64,000 nucleotides of DNA from Agrobacterium albertimagni AOL15 (lineage in GTDB: Bacteria; Pseudomonadota; Alphaproteobacteria; Rhizobiales; Rhizobiaceae). Within the stretch, counting starts at the first letter, position 1. Each line of letters begins with the position of its first letter. Of the stretch, positions 8,329 through 17,497 are shown one piece after another. The notes below the pieces were generated by a model. It did not search any database and was not told the origin of the DNA. It worked only from the letters and a program-made list of their open reading frames with translations. The stretch spans positions 1-64,000 of the forward strand of contig NZ_ALJF01000001.1 of NCBI RefSeq assembly GCF_000300855.1. The letters are read 5' to 3'. Both the position numbers and the translations under genes were made by a program.

Positions 8329-9462
8329 ATGCGCTCCATTTATTTCGCTTCGGCACTTCTTCTGGCAACCAGCCCAACCGCACTCGCGGCCGGCACCGAC
8401 AAGCTCGGCGATGCCTTGAGCAAGTTTCCGCAATCTGTCCTCACGAGTTCCGAGCCAATGCAGGCATATTTTGTCGACATGACACTCCTACAGGTGCTGG
8501 GCAAGGAAGCCGGGTCTGAGCAAGGCTTTGCTCAAGACCGCTTGGACTTCGCCATGATTGAGGCACTCAAGCCGCTGATGATGGGCGGGGTGGAAACCTG
8601 GAAGCAGAATTCCGGAATTGATCTTGGCCAGGTCCATTATTTCGCAGGAATGGGCGTGCCACCCCAGACGGTGAGCGTATGGGGTTTAGACAGCGAGGCA
8701 ACGGCCACAAGCGTGCTCAGCGGTCTGTCGGCGGGCGAGTTCGAACCCGTCGGCGCGGATGGGGTGATCGGAAACGGCGAGCCGATGAAAGTCAATATCC
8801 AGGCGCGTGACATCGGCAATCCCTGGCGTGATGAAATGGGGAGAGCAACATTCTTAAGCCAAACAGGCAATGCGATTGTGCAAGCGGCTACTCCTGACGC
8901 CGTAGCGGGTTTTCTCAAAAACGATGAAACGGTCCGTGACCATCCGGTCGTATCCACCTTGCTTGGCTCTCTCGATGCTGTGAGCGACACAGGGGGCGTT
9001 GTACAAGCGATACTGATTTCGCCGACTTTTGGCCTGCAAAACGGCGATCCGCGCTCTCTCACGCTGTCTGGCACCGTCAACATGGACGAATTACGCAGCC
9101 AGCTGGCATCGGTCATGGAACAGGTAGGCAAAGGCATACCGCCCTATTTCGGCGGGATCATCGCCGACCTGCAGACGGATCAGCCTGAGTTGGTCATTGC
9201 CCTCGCCTATCCCGGTTGTGACATTGCAGAAGCAGCAGCAGAGACTGTTGACCAACGCTGGACGGACACGATGGCCGACAGTGGTCCAGCTACGCTCCAA
9301 ACCTCAACCTTCGAAGGTGCTGATGGTTTGTGCGCCGCAGTCGTATCGGTCGCCGCAAACAGCGACCACGCGACGATCACCAATCCGCATGCCAAGGCCG
9401 TCTTTGCCAAGATTATGCGCCGCCAGTTCGACGTGCTTCAGATCGGAGCGGCTCAAGAGTAA
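8329..9462 (+). CDS. secreted protein of unknown function, 377 residues
   Basis: The ATG at 8329 follows AAAGGATG, and the protein starts with a clear signal peptide (MRSIYFASALLLATSPTALAA, cleavage after about residue 21). The mature part has mixed alpha/beta character and repeats of the kind ALSKFPQSVLTSSEPMQAYF, with two late cysteines (YPGCDIAEA and DGLCAAVV). No enzyme motif was recognised. The gene stands between two other exported-protein genes with short spacers, so it may belong to a common transcript. Confidence 0.6.
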   Translation: MRSIYFASALLLATSPTALAAGTDKLGDALSKFPQSVLTSSEPMQAYFVDMTLLQVLGKEAGSEQGFAQDRLDFAMIEALKPLMMGGVETWKQNSGIDLGQVHYFAGMGVPPQTVSVWGLDSEATATSVLSGLSAGEFEPVGADGVIGNGEPMKVNIQARDIGNPWRDEMGRATFLSQTGNAIVQAATPDAVAGFLKNDETVRDHPVVSTLLGSLDAVSDTGGVVQAILISPTFGLQNGDPRSLTLSGTVNMDELRSQLASVMEQVGKGIPPYFGGIIADLQTDQPELVIALAYPGCDIAEAAAETVDQRWTDTMADSGPATLQTSTFEGADGLCAAVVSVAANSDHATITNPHAKAVFAKIMRRQFDVLQIGAAQE

Positions 9463-9510
9463 CCCTTATTCCTAAGGCATTGCCTACTTTTTTAAACCTT
9501 GAGGCTTTCC

Positions 9511-10095
9511 ATGATCCGCTTGTACCTTGCTGCTGTCGCGAGTTTCATTGCCGCCATCGCAATAACGCCCGTTTCGGCTCAATCCGACATGCTGGGCGTT
9601 CCCGGTCCCCTGTCCTTCATGGGGCAGGACTACAACCTCGTCTGGACGTCGAAGCCGACCGAGGAGTACGTCAAACAGGCCTACATACCAGCAGAGCAAA
9701 AGGTGGAAAGCTTCACCGATATGATCCTCGTTGAAGCAATGGCTGGCAACTTGACCCCGATGCAGGCGGCAGCTGCGCAAATCCAGTCGATCGAAGAGCG
9801 TAAACCGGGTGATCCTGTGGTGAACTTTGAAGTTATCGAGAACAAGGCTCGTGGAGAGGTCATCCTGGACTTCGTTGTGAGCGACCTAAAGGCGGATCCC
9901 ATTGTCGTCGAATGGAACGCGTATCGCTATACACCGATGGCAAAAGGTGACGGCGTCGCCCTATTCGCCGTCAGTCGTCGCGGCTATGGCGAGGAAGGCG
10001 CCCGTGCATTTCTCGGAGGGCTTGGTACGATGCGCAGCCAAATCCTCAAGGAATTTGCACCTTACCCAGCGCCGGCAGTCAGTATCGCGCCGTGA
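9511..10095 (+). CDS. secreted protein of unknown function, 194 residues
   Basis: The ATG at 9511 is preceded by TTGAGG at a good distance; the earlier TTG start at 9499 overlaps that site and is less likely. The first 24 residues form a signal peptide (LYLAAVASFIAAIAITPVSAQ). The mature part begins SDMLGVPGPLSFMGQDYNLVW and is predicted mostly alpha/beta, with the phrase GDPVVNFEVIENKARGEVIL. No cysteines of note and no known motif. It follows the previous exported-protein gene by 48 bases in the same direction. Confidence 0.55.
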   Translation: MIRLYLAAVASFIAAIAITPVSAQSDMLGVPGPLSFMGQDYNLVWTSKPTEEYVKQAYIPAEQKVESFTDMILVEAMAGNLTPMQAAAAQIQSIEERKPGDPVVNFEVIENKARGEVILDFVVSDLKADPIVVEWNAYRYTPMAKGDGVALFAVSRRGYGEEGARAFLGGLGTMRSQILKEFAPYPAPAVSIAP

Positions 10096-10337
10096 ACCAG
10101 AAAACCGCGGCTTGGACTCTTCGATCCTGGCAAGGACTTGGCCCGATCGCTTGGATTTGTAAATTGCGGCGAGAAGTCGATCAAATTGCCTGCCCTTTGC
10201 CATTTTGATCGAAGACGTTCCGAGTTGGCCGCCAGAGCCCGGCTGTTCAAGCGGCATCCAATGGTAGTACGAAGATCACCCGGACGGCGTTGCGACCTTG
10301 GCTTCGCTGGAAACCTGGCCCAGAACTCGATTGCCCA

Positions 10338-10805
10338 TCAACGTTCGCCGCGCTGGTTTATGTAGCGCTCAAGCAGGTTTGACAGCGGGGCATGCAACAG
10401 GTCGCCGTTCAGTCGCGGTGGTGGCGTGTAGCTGAAACTGAAGTCGTAGTGCCCGCTGCGCTCGATTGTCAGATCCAACACAGTCCAACGATTTGCTCCC
10501 CGGTTGGCCATGGCATCACGCAACACGAGCAGCTTGAGCTTGGTCGATTGGCTGAGACGAAAACCGAGATTCTCCAGTTCGCCACCTGGCTTCTGAGCCA
10601 GAACTCTCGCCTGCGTACTGGAACGCTCCCCCTCTTCCGCCAGGACTTCGTGGTTGACAGCGATATAGACCCATTCCCGATCGTGCCACTCGCCGTCCTG
10701 AAGATCGACGATATCACCGGCCACCGATTTCACGGCGCTCTCCTGCAGTTCCACGATGTCTGGATTTCTGTCGCGGCGCAGAAACCCCTTGAAGCGTTCA
10801 AACAT
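10338..10805 (-). CDS. YezG/DUF600-like immunity protein candidate
   Basis: A soluble 155-residue protein without signal peptide. Residues about 45-55 (EWVYIAVNHEVLAEEG) and 105-125 (WTVLDLTIERSGHYDFSFSY, then TPPPR) resemble the YezG/DUF600 immunity fold, in which a W-x-x-(L/F)-x-(F/L)-x(4)-G-x(3)-(F)-D-F-x-Y strand pair is typical. Such proteins neutralise nuclease or other toxins of polymorphic toxin systems. No toxin gene is adjacent, so if the call is right it is an orphan immunity gene. It is oppositely oriented to its neighbours. The assignment is by motif resemblance only. Confidence 0.45.
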   Translation of the reverse strand: MFERFKGFLRRDRNPDIVELQESAVKSVAGDIVDLQDGEWHDREWVYIAVNHEVLAEEGERSSTQARVLAQKPGGELENLGFRLSQSTKLKLLVLRDAMANRGANRWTVLDLTIERSGHYDFSFSYTPPPRLNGDLLHAPLSNLLERYINQRGER

Positions 10806-10933
10806 TGGCTGCTCTCCTTCCTGACCTGCAGATGAGACGCGGGGTTTCCCTCAAAGCTTGGTGTCAGAGATGCCCTTCGGACCAAGGTCAACATGTCTGA
10901 ATGCGTCACATGATAGTTAGAAGGAGCAGCATC

Positions 10934-11302
10934 ATGAAGATCCTTGGACTTCCGACCGCTTTTCTCTTCACCCTCGTCACTGCCAATTTTGCAACGGCTG
11001 GTAGCGATGAGCAGAAAAGCTCCAGGCTTGGCATCGGGGGCACCGGTGTGTTCTGCTATCAACTGCCATGCCCATGGCGCGGGGTGATTGATCTTACGGT
11101 TCCGTTGGCAGATCGACTGCGACCTCTTTGGAGCGGTCAACATATCCCTGACCTCATTGCTACCGCAGCAGACAAAGAGCGGATAGTCACCGCCTGGGAA
11201 GCGCTGGAATGTCTGGAAATTGAAGGGCAGATCATAACTGCGGCAACCAGAACCGCGCCGCCTGTGCTGCGCGTGGACCGGGTCCTGGGTGCCTGCACAT
11301 GA
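10934..11302 (+). CDS. small secreted protein of unknown function
   Basis: A 122-residue protein with start ATG at 10934 behind AAGGAG. A signal peptide covers about residues 1-22 (LPTAFLFTLVTANFATAG). The mature part contains three or four cysteines (VFCYQLPCPW, LECLEIEG, LGACT), which may form disulfides in the periplasm. The stop overlaps the start of the next gene by four bases (ATGA), so the two are almost certainly translated together and may interact. Family not recognised. Confidence 0.6.
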   Translation: MKILGLPTAFLFTLVTANFATAGSDEQKSSRLGIGGTGVFCYQLPCPWRGVIDLTVPLADRLRPLWSGQHIPDLIATAADKERIVTAWEALECLEIEGQIITAATRTAPPVLRVDRVLGACT

Positions 11303-12915
11303 GGGCCTCCGTCATTGCAACGGTCCTTCTGGCATTGCTGTCCGGGGCAGCATTTGCCGACGACGTCGAGGATTTACGGATCCATATCGGCAAGGCGGTG
11401 GGCGCTTTTGAGGCAGCAGAGCAGTACCAGGCGCAATGTGACACCCGTGATCTCGATGGTGCCGCCACCCGTCGCGACCTCATTGCGGACTGGCGCTACA
11501 GAAACGATTTCCCTGACTATCTGCGACTTCTGGCAGGTTTGAAGACCAGAGTTCAAGAACTTGGCCCACAGGTCGAAGCGCATAAAGCACAGCTTGCCAA
11601 GACGATCTCCGCGGATCTCGATAAGCTGCCTGAGCAATGCCAAGACTTTGCAATGCTTCTGAAAGACGAGCAGTTCGACGTAAAATTCAGTGTCCGGCAA
11701 CTGTCGTCTTTGACGAGGCGTTTGGATATCGAGGTACCGACCGCGCCCGAGATCGTGCCGGTGACGCGAACGGTGGAAAACACCTACATCCTTCGCCTGG
11801 CTGCTCTCTCAGCCAGGATCGAAACGAAAATGGCGGAGATTGGCAGCAAAGCCGGGGCTCACGAACTGCGCGGCTTGCGAGCGGCTCGCGAGAAGCACGC
11901 GGAGACTTGGCTCAAGGGAGACGGGCAACAAGTGCTGTTTGGCCGGGTCACCAGTCAGGATGAACTCCGCGAATGGCGCGGCGGATTGCAGTCGACCTTC
12001 AAGGCCGTCTGCAGATCCTTTGTCGAGGACCGGCACGAAGAGCGTATGGCTGCCTCGTTCGGCCGGGACATGGTCCTGGTTGGCACACCAGTCAGCGTGA
12101 CAGATGGTACAGAAGACGGGATCGTGCGACTGAGCCGCTGCAGCCTGTTTACAGTATCGGAGGTTGGCCGTCCGTTTGTCGATGAAGATGACACGGCCGG
12201 CCTCATGCTGCGGCCACTGGAATTCGACGAGGCCTATGGTGGACCAAATGCAGGCATCGCGGTCAGTCAGATCGACCGCGTGCTTTACGATTCAAGCTTC
12301 GGCAACCGCCTTGATGGCTTCGGAAATGGCTATGTCGACCGCCGTGAAGACGTCTATGTTCTGCTGCGAGACGGACGCGCCTATCAGCATCAATGGAGCT
12401 TTCCGTTTACCGATCTCGACGTGGAGTTATCAGAGCAACGCGAGCCGAAGCGCTGGTTCACCTGGCGTGAACGTGCCGCTCAGGTCGTTTTGACGCCTTT
12501 GGACAACAAGCGCGGCGGCGAGACCGTAACGATCGAAAACCCGCAGCATCTGGTAGCTTTTGCCCCACGACCAATCGACGCCGACTACTATTATCTGCAG
12601 GTCGGCATGGGAGGAGTTCGCCAGGATCGGCGCTTTGCCTTCTCCGCCGATGGGACAGTAACCTACAGCCGTAGCAGCTTTGTCGCCGGCAATGTCGGCA
12701 CGAGCTACATCATCAGCAGTGGGCCAAAGGACCCCGACACAAATGCACGCTATCGGATCGAGGATTTCGCACTGATCCTCGAAACGGATGACCGAACCGA
12801 ACGGCGGTTACTTGCTGTTCCAGAAGGTGCTGACAAGACACATCCAGATACCCTCATCATTGGCGGCGCGGCTTATTGGCTCGATGCCGACCGGACAAAT
12901 GCAGAGTCACCTTAG
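11299..12915 (+). CDS. large secreted protein of unknown function, 538 residues
   Basis: Translationally coupled to the small cysteine-rich secreted protein before it. An N-terminal signal peptide (MRASVIATVLLALLSGAAFA) is followed by an alpha-helical region to about residue 240 with coiled-coil character (LAALSARIETKMAEIGSKAG, LRGLRAAREKHAETW), and then a beta-rich C-terminal half with aromatic strands (YQHQWSFPFTDLDVELS, DYYYLQVGMGGVRQDRRFAF). The end (RFAFSADGTVTYSRSS) suggests a beta-sandwich or lipocalin-like domain. No catalytic motif seen. It could act in the periplasm or on the surface. Confidence 0.6.
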   Translation: MRASVIATVLLALLSGAAFADDVEDLRIHIGKAVGAFEAAEQYQAQCDTRDLDGAATRRDLIADWRYRNDFPDYLRLLAGLKTRVQELGPQVEAHKAQLAKTISADLDKLPEQCQDFAMLLKDEQFDVKFSVRQLSSLTRRLDIEVPTAPEIVPVTRTVENTYILRLAALSARIETKMAEIGSKAGAHELRGLRAAREKHAETWLKGDGQQVLFGRVTSQDELREWRGGLQSTFKAVCRSFVEDRHEERMAASFGRDMVLVGTPVSVTDGTEDGIVRLSRCSLFTVSEVGRPFVDEDDTAGLMLRPLEFDEAYGGPNAGIAVSQIDRVLYDSSFGNRLDGFGNGYVDRREDVYVLLRDGRAYQHQWSFPFTDLDVELSEQREPKRWFTWRERAAQVVLTPLDNKRGGETVTIENPQHLVAFAPRPIDADYYYLQVGMGGVRQDRRFAFSADGTVTYSRSSFVAGNVGTSYIISSGPKDPDTNARYRIEDFALILETDDRTERRLLAVPEGADKTHPDTLIIGGAAYWLDADRTNAESP

Positions 12916-13154
12916 CGAAAGCGCCACTCACGCGAGCCAGTTTAAGGCAGAGGTTGAACAATGCAGTAGGAAGTAGACACTAGTCATCTGATCTATTCGG
13001 ATCGGCAGGCGATGGCACCGGGTGGCGACGGGCGTTTCAGTCACCGCAGCGCAATCTAGAAGCGTCGGGCTACTCGCCCTGGCTGGCTGGCGGCCACATA
13101 GACCTCGTTGCGCCGACGGCTGCGGTCACCCCCCATACATGGAAGTGAGAAAAA

Positions 13155-13898
13155 ATGCTGAAGTGGATCGTTGGAATTGGTGTCGCGTTTGCCACAGCCA
13201 TGTTTGTCGGCTTCCTATTTGCAGGCGGCAGTGACGCAGACCCACGGGAATTCTTCACCGACGCGTCCACCGTGGCTCTTGCCAAGGCTATGCTGGAGGG
13301 CGACACGGAACAGATGTCCCGGGAAGTCGCAAATGGCGCAGATCCGAATGCGCGTGGCAAGGATGGCATGTCCCTGATCGAATGGGAAATGCGGCGCGGA
13401 GGAAAATTGGTGTTTCGCGATCTCCTGCGATTGGGGGCCGACCCCAACGCGCCGGGGTGGCACGGGGGAACCGCCATGCATGCTGCCGCTCAGGACCAAA
13501 GTACCTACTACCTGGAGCTTCTGATCGAAGGCGGAGGTGACGTTGACATCGCAGATAGCCGAGTTAAACGCAGCCCACTCTTTGCGGCCTTGATGGCGCG
13601 TAGAGACGACAATGTCCGCGTTCTGCTCGATCATGGCGCTTCGCTCGAATTCAAAGACCGGGAGGGGGTCACGCCGCTGCAACTTGCCGCCAGGATCAAT
13701 GACTTTTACCATGTGTGGGATTTTCTGCAGCGCGGCGCAGATCCGCTGGCGACCGACGCAAGTGGCAGCACGTTTCAATCCTACATTTTTAGCAGTGATC
13801 CGAAGATGCTCAACGCTGCTGCTCTTTCCGATCGTAATCGCATTATCGGCTTTTTGCAGTCACGCGGGATCCCCCTCGATCCCAGGGCGAGACCGTAA
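13155..13898 (+). CDS. membrane-anchored ankyrin-repeat protein
   Basis: A 247-residue protein with a hydrophobic N-terminus (residues 4-23, WIVGIGVAFATAMFVGF) that can serve as signal anchor, then ankyrin repeats from about residue 45 to the end: VANGADPNARGKDGMSLIEW, LLRLGADPNAPGWHGGTAMH, LLIEGGGDVDIADS, LLDHGASLEFKDREGVTPLQ and LQRGADPLATDASG. These carry the G-A-D-P/x-N and TPLxxAA signatures. Ankyrin repeats bind other proteins. In proteobacteria such small exported ankyrin proteins often sit beside toxin/effector genes or catalase-like partners, but no partner is evident here. Confidence 0.8.
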   Translation: MLKWIVGIGVAFATAMFVGFLFAGGSDADPREFFTDASTVALAKAMLEGDTEQMSREVANGADPNARGKDGMSLIEWEMRRGGKLVFRDLLRLGADPNAPGWHGGTAMHAAAQDQSTYYLELLIEGGGDVDIADSRVKRSPLFAALMARRDDNVRVLLDHGASLEFKDREGVTPLQLAARINDFYHVWDFLQRGADPLATDASGSTFQSYIFSSDPKMLNAAALSDRNRIIGFLQSRGIPLDPRARP

Positions 13899-14846
13899 GC
13901 GAAATCAGATCCGCGAGGTGGTCAGGTCTTGTTCGGACGAGTCTATCAACTCTTACGACGGCGAGTAGCCTTGGGCGCAATGCTGGCCTGCCTCGAAGCC
14001 GCGCTGTTATACGGATTGGCTGGGACCTGTTGCTACGGGTCCCGGTCCATGGGGCGTCATTGGCACAGGTCCCTTTTGGACAACTTATAGTGACGAGCAT
14101 CAAGATGGTCTCGTTGTCGCTTTGCACATAATCGAGGCGGCACTGATGTCAGCCCTGCCCTTTGCAATCGCTGGGGTCCGACCCTTAACGCTGGTGTTCG
14201 TGTGGCCAAACAATACATTTGTCCCTGCTAAGTCGATCGCGTCGCTCCTCCTCCTCCGCTCCTTGGCGAGCCGGCCAGTTTTCGAAGGGATCAAGTTCGG
14301 CGATCGTCTCGACCTCGTCGTCATCAAGCTCGTCGCTCGACAGGACGCCGAACTCGTTTCCGGACCTGAAAAGCGGGACCGGAACCATCAAGGTGCGGAC
14401 GAGTGCGAAAGCATGACGTTGAGCGAGCGCAAAAATCCTGTGCCAATTGAGAAACGTCCGTCCGGAGCGGGTCGATCCCGATCGATGGCTCAAAGGACCA
14501 GGGACGGTCGCGATCACCGCTTGAGGCGAAGTCCAAAGCGAGCGGAGCTTGCTAGCGGACCCCGAGAGAGGGTTGATCGACGGAGATCCGGACTTGGGTA
14601 CCAGGACGCCATTGATGAAGGGCGGGATTGGTTACCTTCGGAGGACCGAGAGGTCTTCCGGCGCAGGTCTCCCACCTGAGCCAACGCTGCAGCTCCGCCC
14701 TGTTTCTTTGTGCCACACCCCGTCGGCTGTTTAGCCGGAACAAAAAGCGCGCTGACGCGGAAGTCGTGGAGCGCCCCACGACCGGCTTTCTCCAGATCAC
14801 GGATCAGACTAGGGACTGATGTCATGTCATAGAAATCAGACTACAG
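13899..14846. other. decayed intergenic DNA
   Basis: About 950 bases with overlapping short frames on both strands and no supported gene. One minus-strand frame at 14185-14517 contains a coding-looking acidic stretch (SSDELDDDEVETIAELDPF) that may be the tail of a lost protein. The tract continues into an IS630 remnant, which fits a history of insertion and decay. Confidence 0.35.
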
Positions 14847-14949
14847 GCTGTTGAAATGCCAATCCACAATCGCGCTGCGGCTGTGTGCGCCGACATGCCA
14901 TCCCGTTGTTGCAGCCAGCACGCGGCTACGCAGATCATCACTGAAAGCC
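14847..14949 (-). pseudogene. IS630-family transposase N-terminal remnant, frameshifted
   Basis: On the minus strand the sequence reads AFSDDLRSRVLAA, then after a frame change GMSAHTAAARLWIGISTA. Together these match the N-terminal helix-turn-helix region of rhizobial IS630-type transposases (xRAFSxDLRxRVLAAxxxGMSxRxAAxxFGxGxSTA). Only about 100 bases remain and the reading frame is broken, so it is a relic. Confidence 0.55.
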
Positions 14950-15250
14950 CGGATCAAATTGCCTCCGACCGTATCAATAGTCGGAGCGATGGAAACAGGA
15001 TCCGGCAGCCAAGAAGAATCCTCAACACGACTCCGAGTTCAACGAACGTATTCTGGAGCAGCGCTTCGGCATTTCCGTGATCTACGACGTTGCCGCGCCC
15101 CTAAATTGGCGGAGGGTATCGCTCAGCTGAGGGAGAACCTTGGGTAACCGGAAGCAGCACAAAGGAGCGTTGGTGCGCGGACCCGAAGCAACTGCCCGGC
15201 ACGCCGCGCCCCTCCACAACCTCAGATCCTATTCTTCATATGGGAACTCA

Positions 15251-17497
15251 TCAGAATTCTTCCCAGCTTTCGGTGCTGGCTGCAATGGCAGCTGAGCCTT
15301 TGGCACCGAACGCCTTGGCGATCTTGCCGACCATGCCACGAGCCGGTGACGGTGCCGGAGTAGCATTAGGGTGGGCAGCCATGACCGTGGCAGTCGAGCG
15401 AAGTACCCCAGCCGGCGCCTTGTCTCCATCGAGATCGAACTGCCCGATCAGCTCGCGCAGACGGCTTGCTTCGCTCGCCAGAGTCGCCCCGGCGGCATTG
15501 GTTTCCTCCACCATAGCGGCGTTTTGCTGGGTCACTTGGTCCATCTGGTTGACAGCCGTATTGACCTCATTGAGGCCAAGCGACTGCTCCTTGGAAGACG
15601 TGGCGATGGAATCCATGTGCTGGTTGATCGTGACGATGTAGGCTTCGATCGTTTTCAACGCCTCGCCCGTCTGGCTGACGAGCTGGACACCGTTGGCCAC
15701 CTCGACGGAGGAGTTCCGAATCAGCGCCTTGATCTCCTTGGCGGCCGTGGCCGACCGCTGCGCCAGCTCACGGACTTCCTGTGCAACGACGGCGAACCCC
15801 TTGCCGGCGTCACCGGCGCGGGCCGCTTCGACCCCCGCATTTAGCGCCAGGAGATTGGTCTGGAATGCGATATCATCAATGACGCCGATGATGTTGGAAA
15901 TCTGGTTCGACGACTGCTCAATCTTGCCCATGGCATCGACCGCATTAGCAACAACCTGGCCCGACGCCGTGGCGTTCTGGTTTGCCTGGATGGCAACAGC
16001 ACGGGCCTCCTCGGCACGCTTGGAGGAGTTGGAGACATTGGTCGTGATCTGGTCCAGAGCAGCAGCGGTTTCTTCGAGCGAAGCCGCCTGCTGTTCCGTA
16101 CGCTTGGAGAGATCGTCGGCGCTGTGGCTGACTTCACGAGCGCCGCTGTCGATCGCACCGGTCGCCTTGGATATCGACGTCAAAGTGTCTTTTAACTGCA
16201 GGACCGCCTGGTTGAAGTCTGCACGCAGGCTTTCGAACTCGTCCGCGAAGGATTGCGACAGCTGGAAACCGAGATTGCCTGCAGCGAGCTGCTTCAGGCC
16301 ATCGGCCAGGCCGCTCGTCGCCTGGGCCATCGCTTCTGTCCGGATGCGATCCTTCTCGGCTGTCCGGCGGCGCTCTTCCTCGGTCTGGCTGCGCTGGCTT
16401 TCGCTCTCCCGCTCCAGCTGCTTCGCGTGGATAGCGTTGTCCTTGAAGACCTTGACCGCGCGCGCCATGGCGCCGATTTCGTCCGGACGGGTCTCTCCTT
16501 CGATGAGAGCGTCGAGGTTGCCGCCGGCCAGCTGCGACATGGTCGCCGTCAGGCGCCCAAGGACACCGGCGAGTGAGCGCGCGAAGGCGAAGAAGCCGAT
16601 CAGCGACAGGAGCGAGACGATCAGCGTTCCGGCGATGGTGGACCAGAGCGCAGCCTGCGCATCCTCCACCACCGCAGTAACGTCGGAAGCAATTTCCAGT
16701 ACGCCGATCTTGGTGCCTGAGAAATTGTTGAAGGGAACGGTCTTCACGATCATGGTCCCGGTGGCGGTCGTGACCTGCTCGCGGACCGGTGTGCCATCAA
16801 AGGCTGCCTGCAGTGTTTCGGGCGACAGAAATGTGCTTTCGGAGGTAGAGGCCTGCTTCATCAGCTTCCCGTCGACCAGAATATGCACGGCGATTTCGCC
16901 GCCGATGCGCTCGGAGAGCGGCGTGAAGTAGGCATTGGTCAGGCCAGTGCCGACGTCCACGATGCCGACGGTGTTTCCATCCCGAACGACAGGCGCGGAG
17001 GCGAACATGCTTACGGCCGCAAGGCCCGGCTCGGTGCCGGCCACGAGCTTGCCAGAGGACAAGGCTTCCACCACCGTCTTGCGACGGCCCTTCATGTCGT
17101 CACCGAACTTTTCGGGATTATGGATCCGCGCAACCACTTCGCCGCTGGCGTTGGCGAAGGTGATCAGCTGCAGTCCACCTTCGCTGATGATCGCGGGCAG
17201 CGAGCCCGCGAAGCGGCCGAGTATCTCGTCGCGTGCATTGGATTCGATGAGCTGCGCAATCTCCGGCTGACCGGCCAGCGCCAGGGCAAGTGCCGAGGCA
17301 GCCTTCTTCTGGGCCGCCATGTCCGTCTCAATCAGTGCAAGGTCGCCCGCCACTTCTCGGTTCACGGCATCCTCGGTCGCAACGGACTGGCGGTACCAAG
17401 CCGTACCACCGATGGCGACACTGGAGAAAAGAACGGCTGCAAAACCGCATACGGTTAAGGTCATCCACAAAGGACGCTTGATCTGAATTTCGCTCAT
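15251..17497 (-). CDS. methyl-accepting chemotaxis protein
   Basis: Transmembrane chemoreceptor of 748 residues. Membrane segment 1 lies near residues 12-34, then a periplasmic Cache-type sensor domain to about 280 (ITFANASGEVVARIHNPEKF; GIVDVGTGLTNAYF), membrane segment 2 near 285-308, HAMP units to about 440, and a long methylated coiled coil with the conserved hairpin tip (FQTNLLALNAGVEAARAG, then GKGFAVVAQEVRELAQRSA) near 545-590. The C-terminus ends in ESWEEF, a tryptophan-containing tail like the pentapeptide that tethers CheR/CheB in other receptors. It signals to CheA/CheW encoded elsewhere. The ligand is unknown; the double-sensor Cache fold usually binds small organic molecules. Confidence 0.95.
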   Translation of the reverse strand: MSEIQIKRPLWMTLTVCGFAAVLFSSVAIGGTAWYRQSVATEDAVNREVAGDLALIETDMAAQKKAASALALALAGQPEIAQLIESNARDEILGRFAGSLPAIISEGGLQLITFANASGEVVARIHNPEKFGDDMKGRRKTVVEALSSGKLVAGTEPGLAAVSMFASAPVVRDGNTVGIVDVGTGLTNAYFTPLSERIGGEIAVHILVDGKLMKQASTSESTFLSPETLQAAFDGTPVREQVTTATGTMIVKTVPFNNFSGTKIGVLEIASDVTAVVEDAQAALWSTIAGTLIVSLLSLIGFFAFARSLAGVLGRLTATMSQLAGGNLDALIEGETRPDEIGAMARAVKVFKDNAIHAKQLERESESQRSQTEEERRRTAEKDRIRTEAMAQATSGLADGLKQLAAGNLGFQLSQSFADEFESLRADFNQAVLQLKDTLTSISKATGAIDSGAREVSHSADDLSKRTEQQAASLEETAAALDQITTNVSNSSKRAEEARAVAIQANQNATASGQVVANAVDAMGKIEQSSNQISNIIGVIDDIAFQTNLLALNAGVEAARAGDAGKGFAVVAQEVRELAQRSATAAKEIKALIRNSSVEVANGVQLVSQTGEALKTIEAYIVTINQHMDSIATSSKEQSLGLNEVNTAVNQMDQVTQQNAAMVEETNAAGATLASEASRLRELIGQFDLDGDKAPAGVLRSTATVMAAHPNATPAPSPARGMVGKIAKAFGAKGSAAIAASTESWEEF

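Noticed and set aside
15693..16931. 412-codon plus-strand frame opposite the chemoreceptor
   Set aside because: Antisense to the conserved signalling domain and of Ser/Arg/Ala-rich shadow composition.
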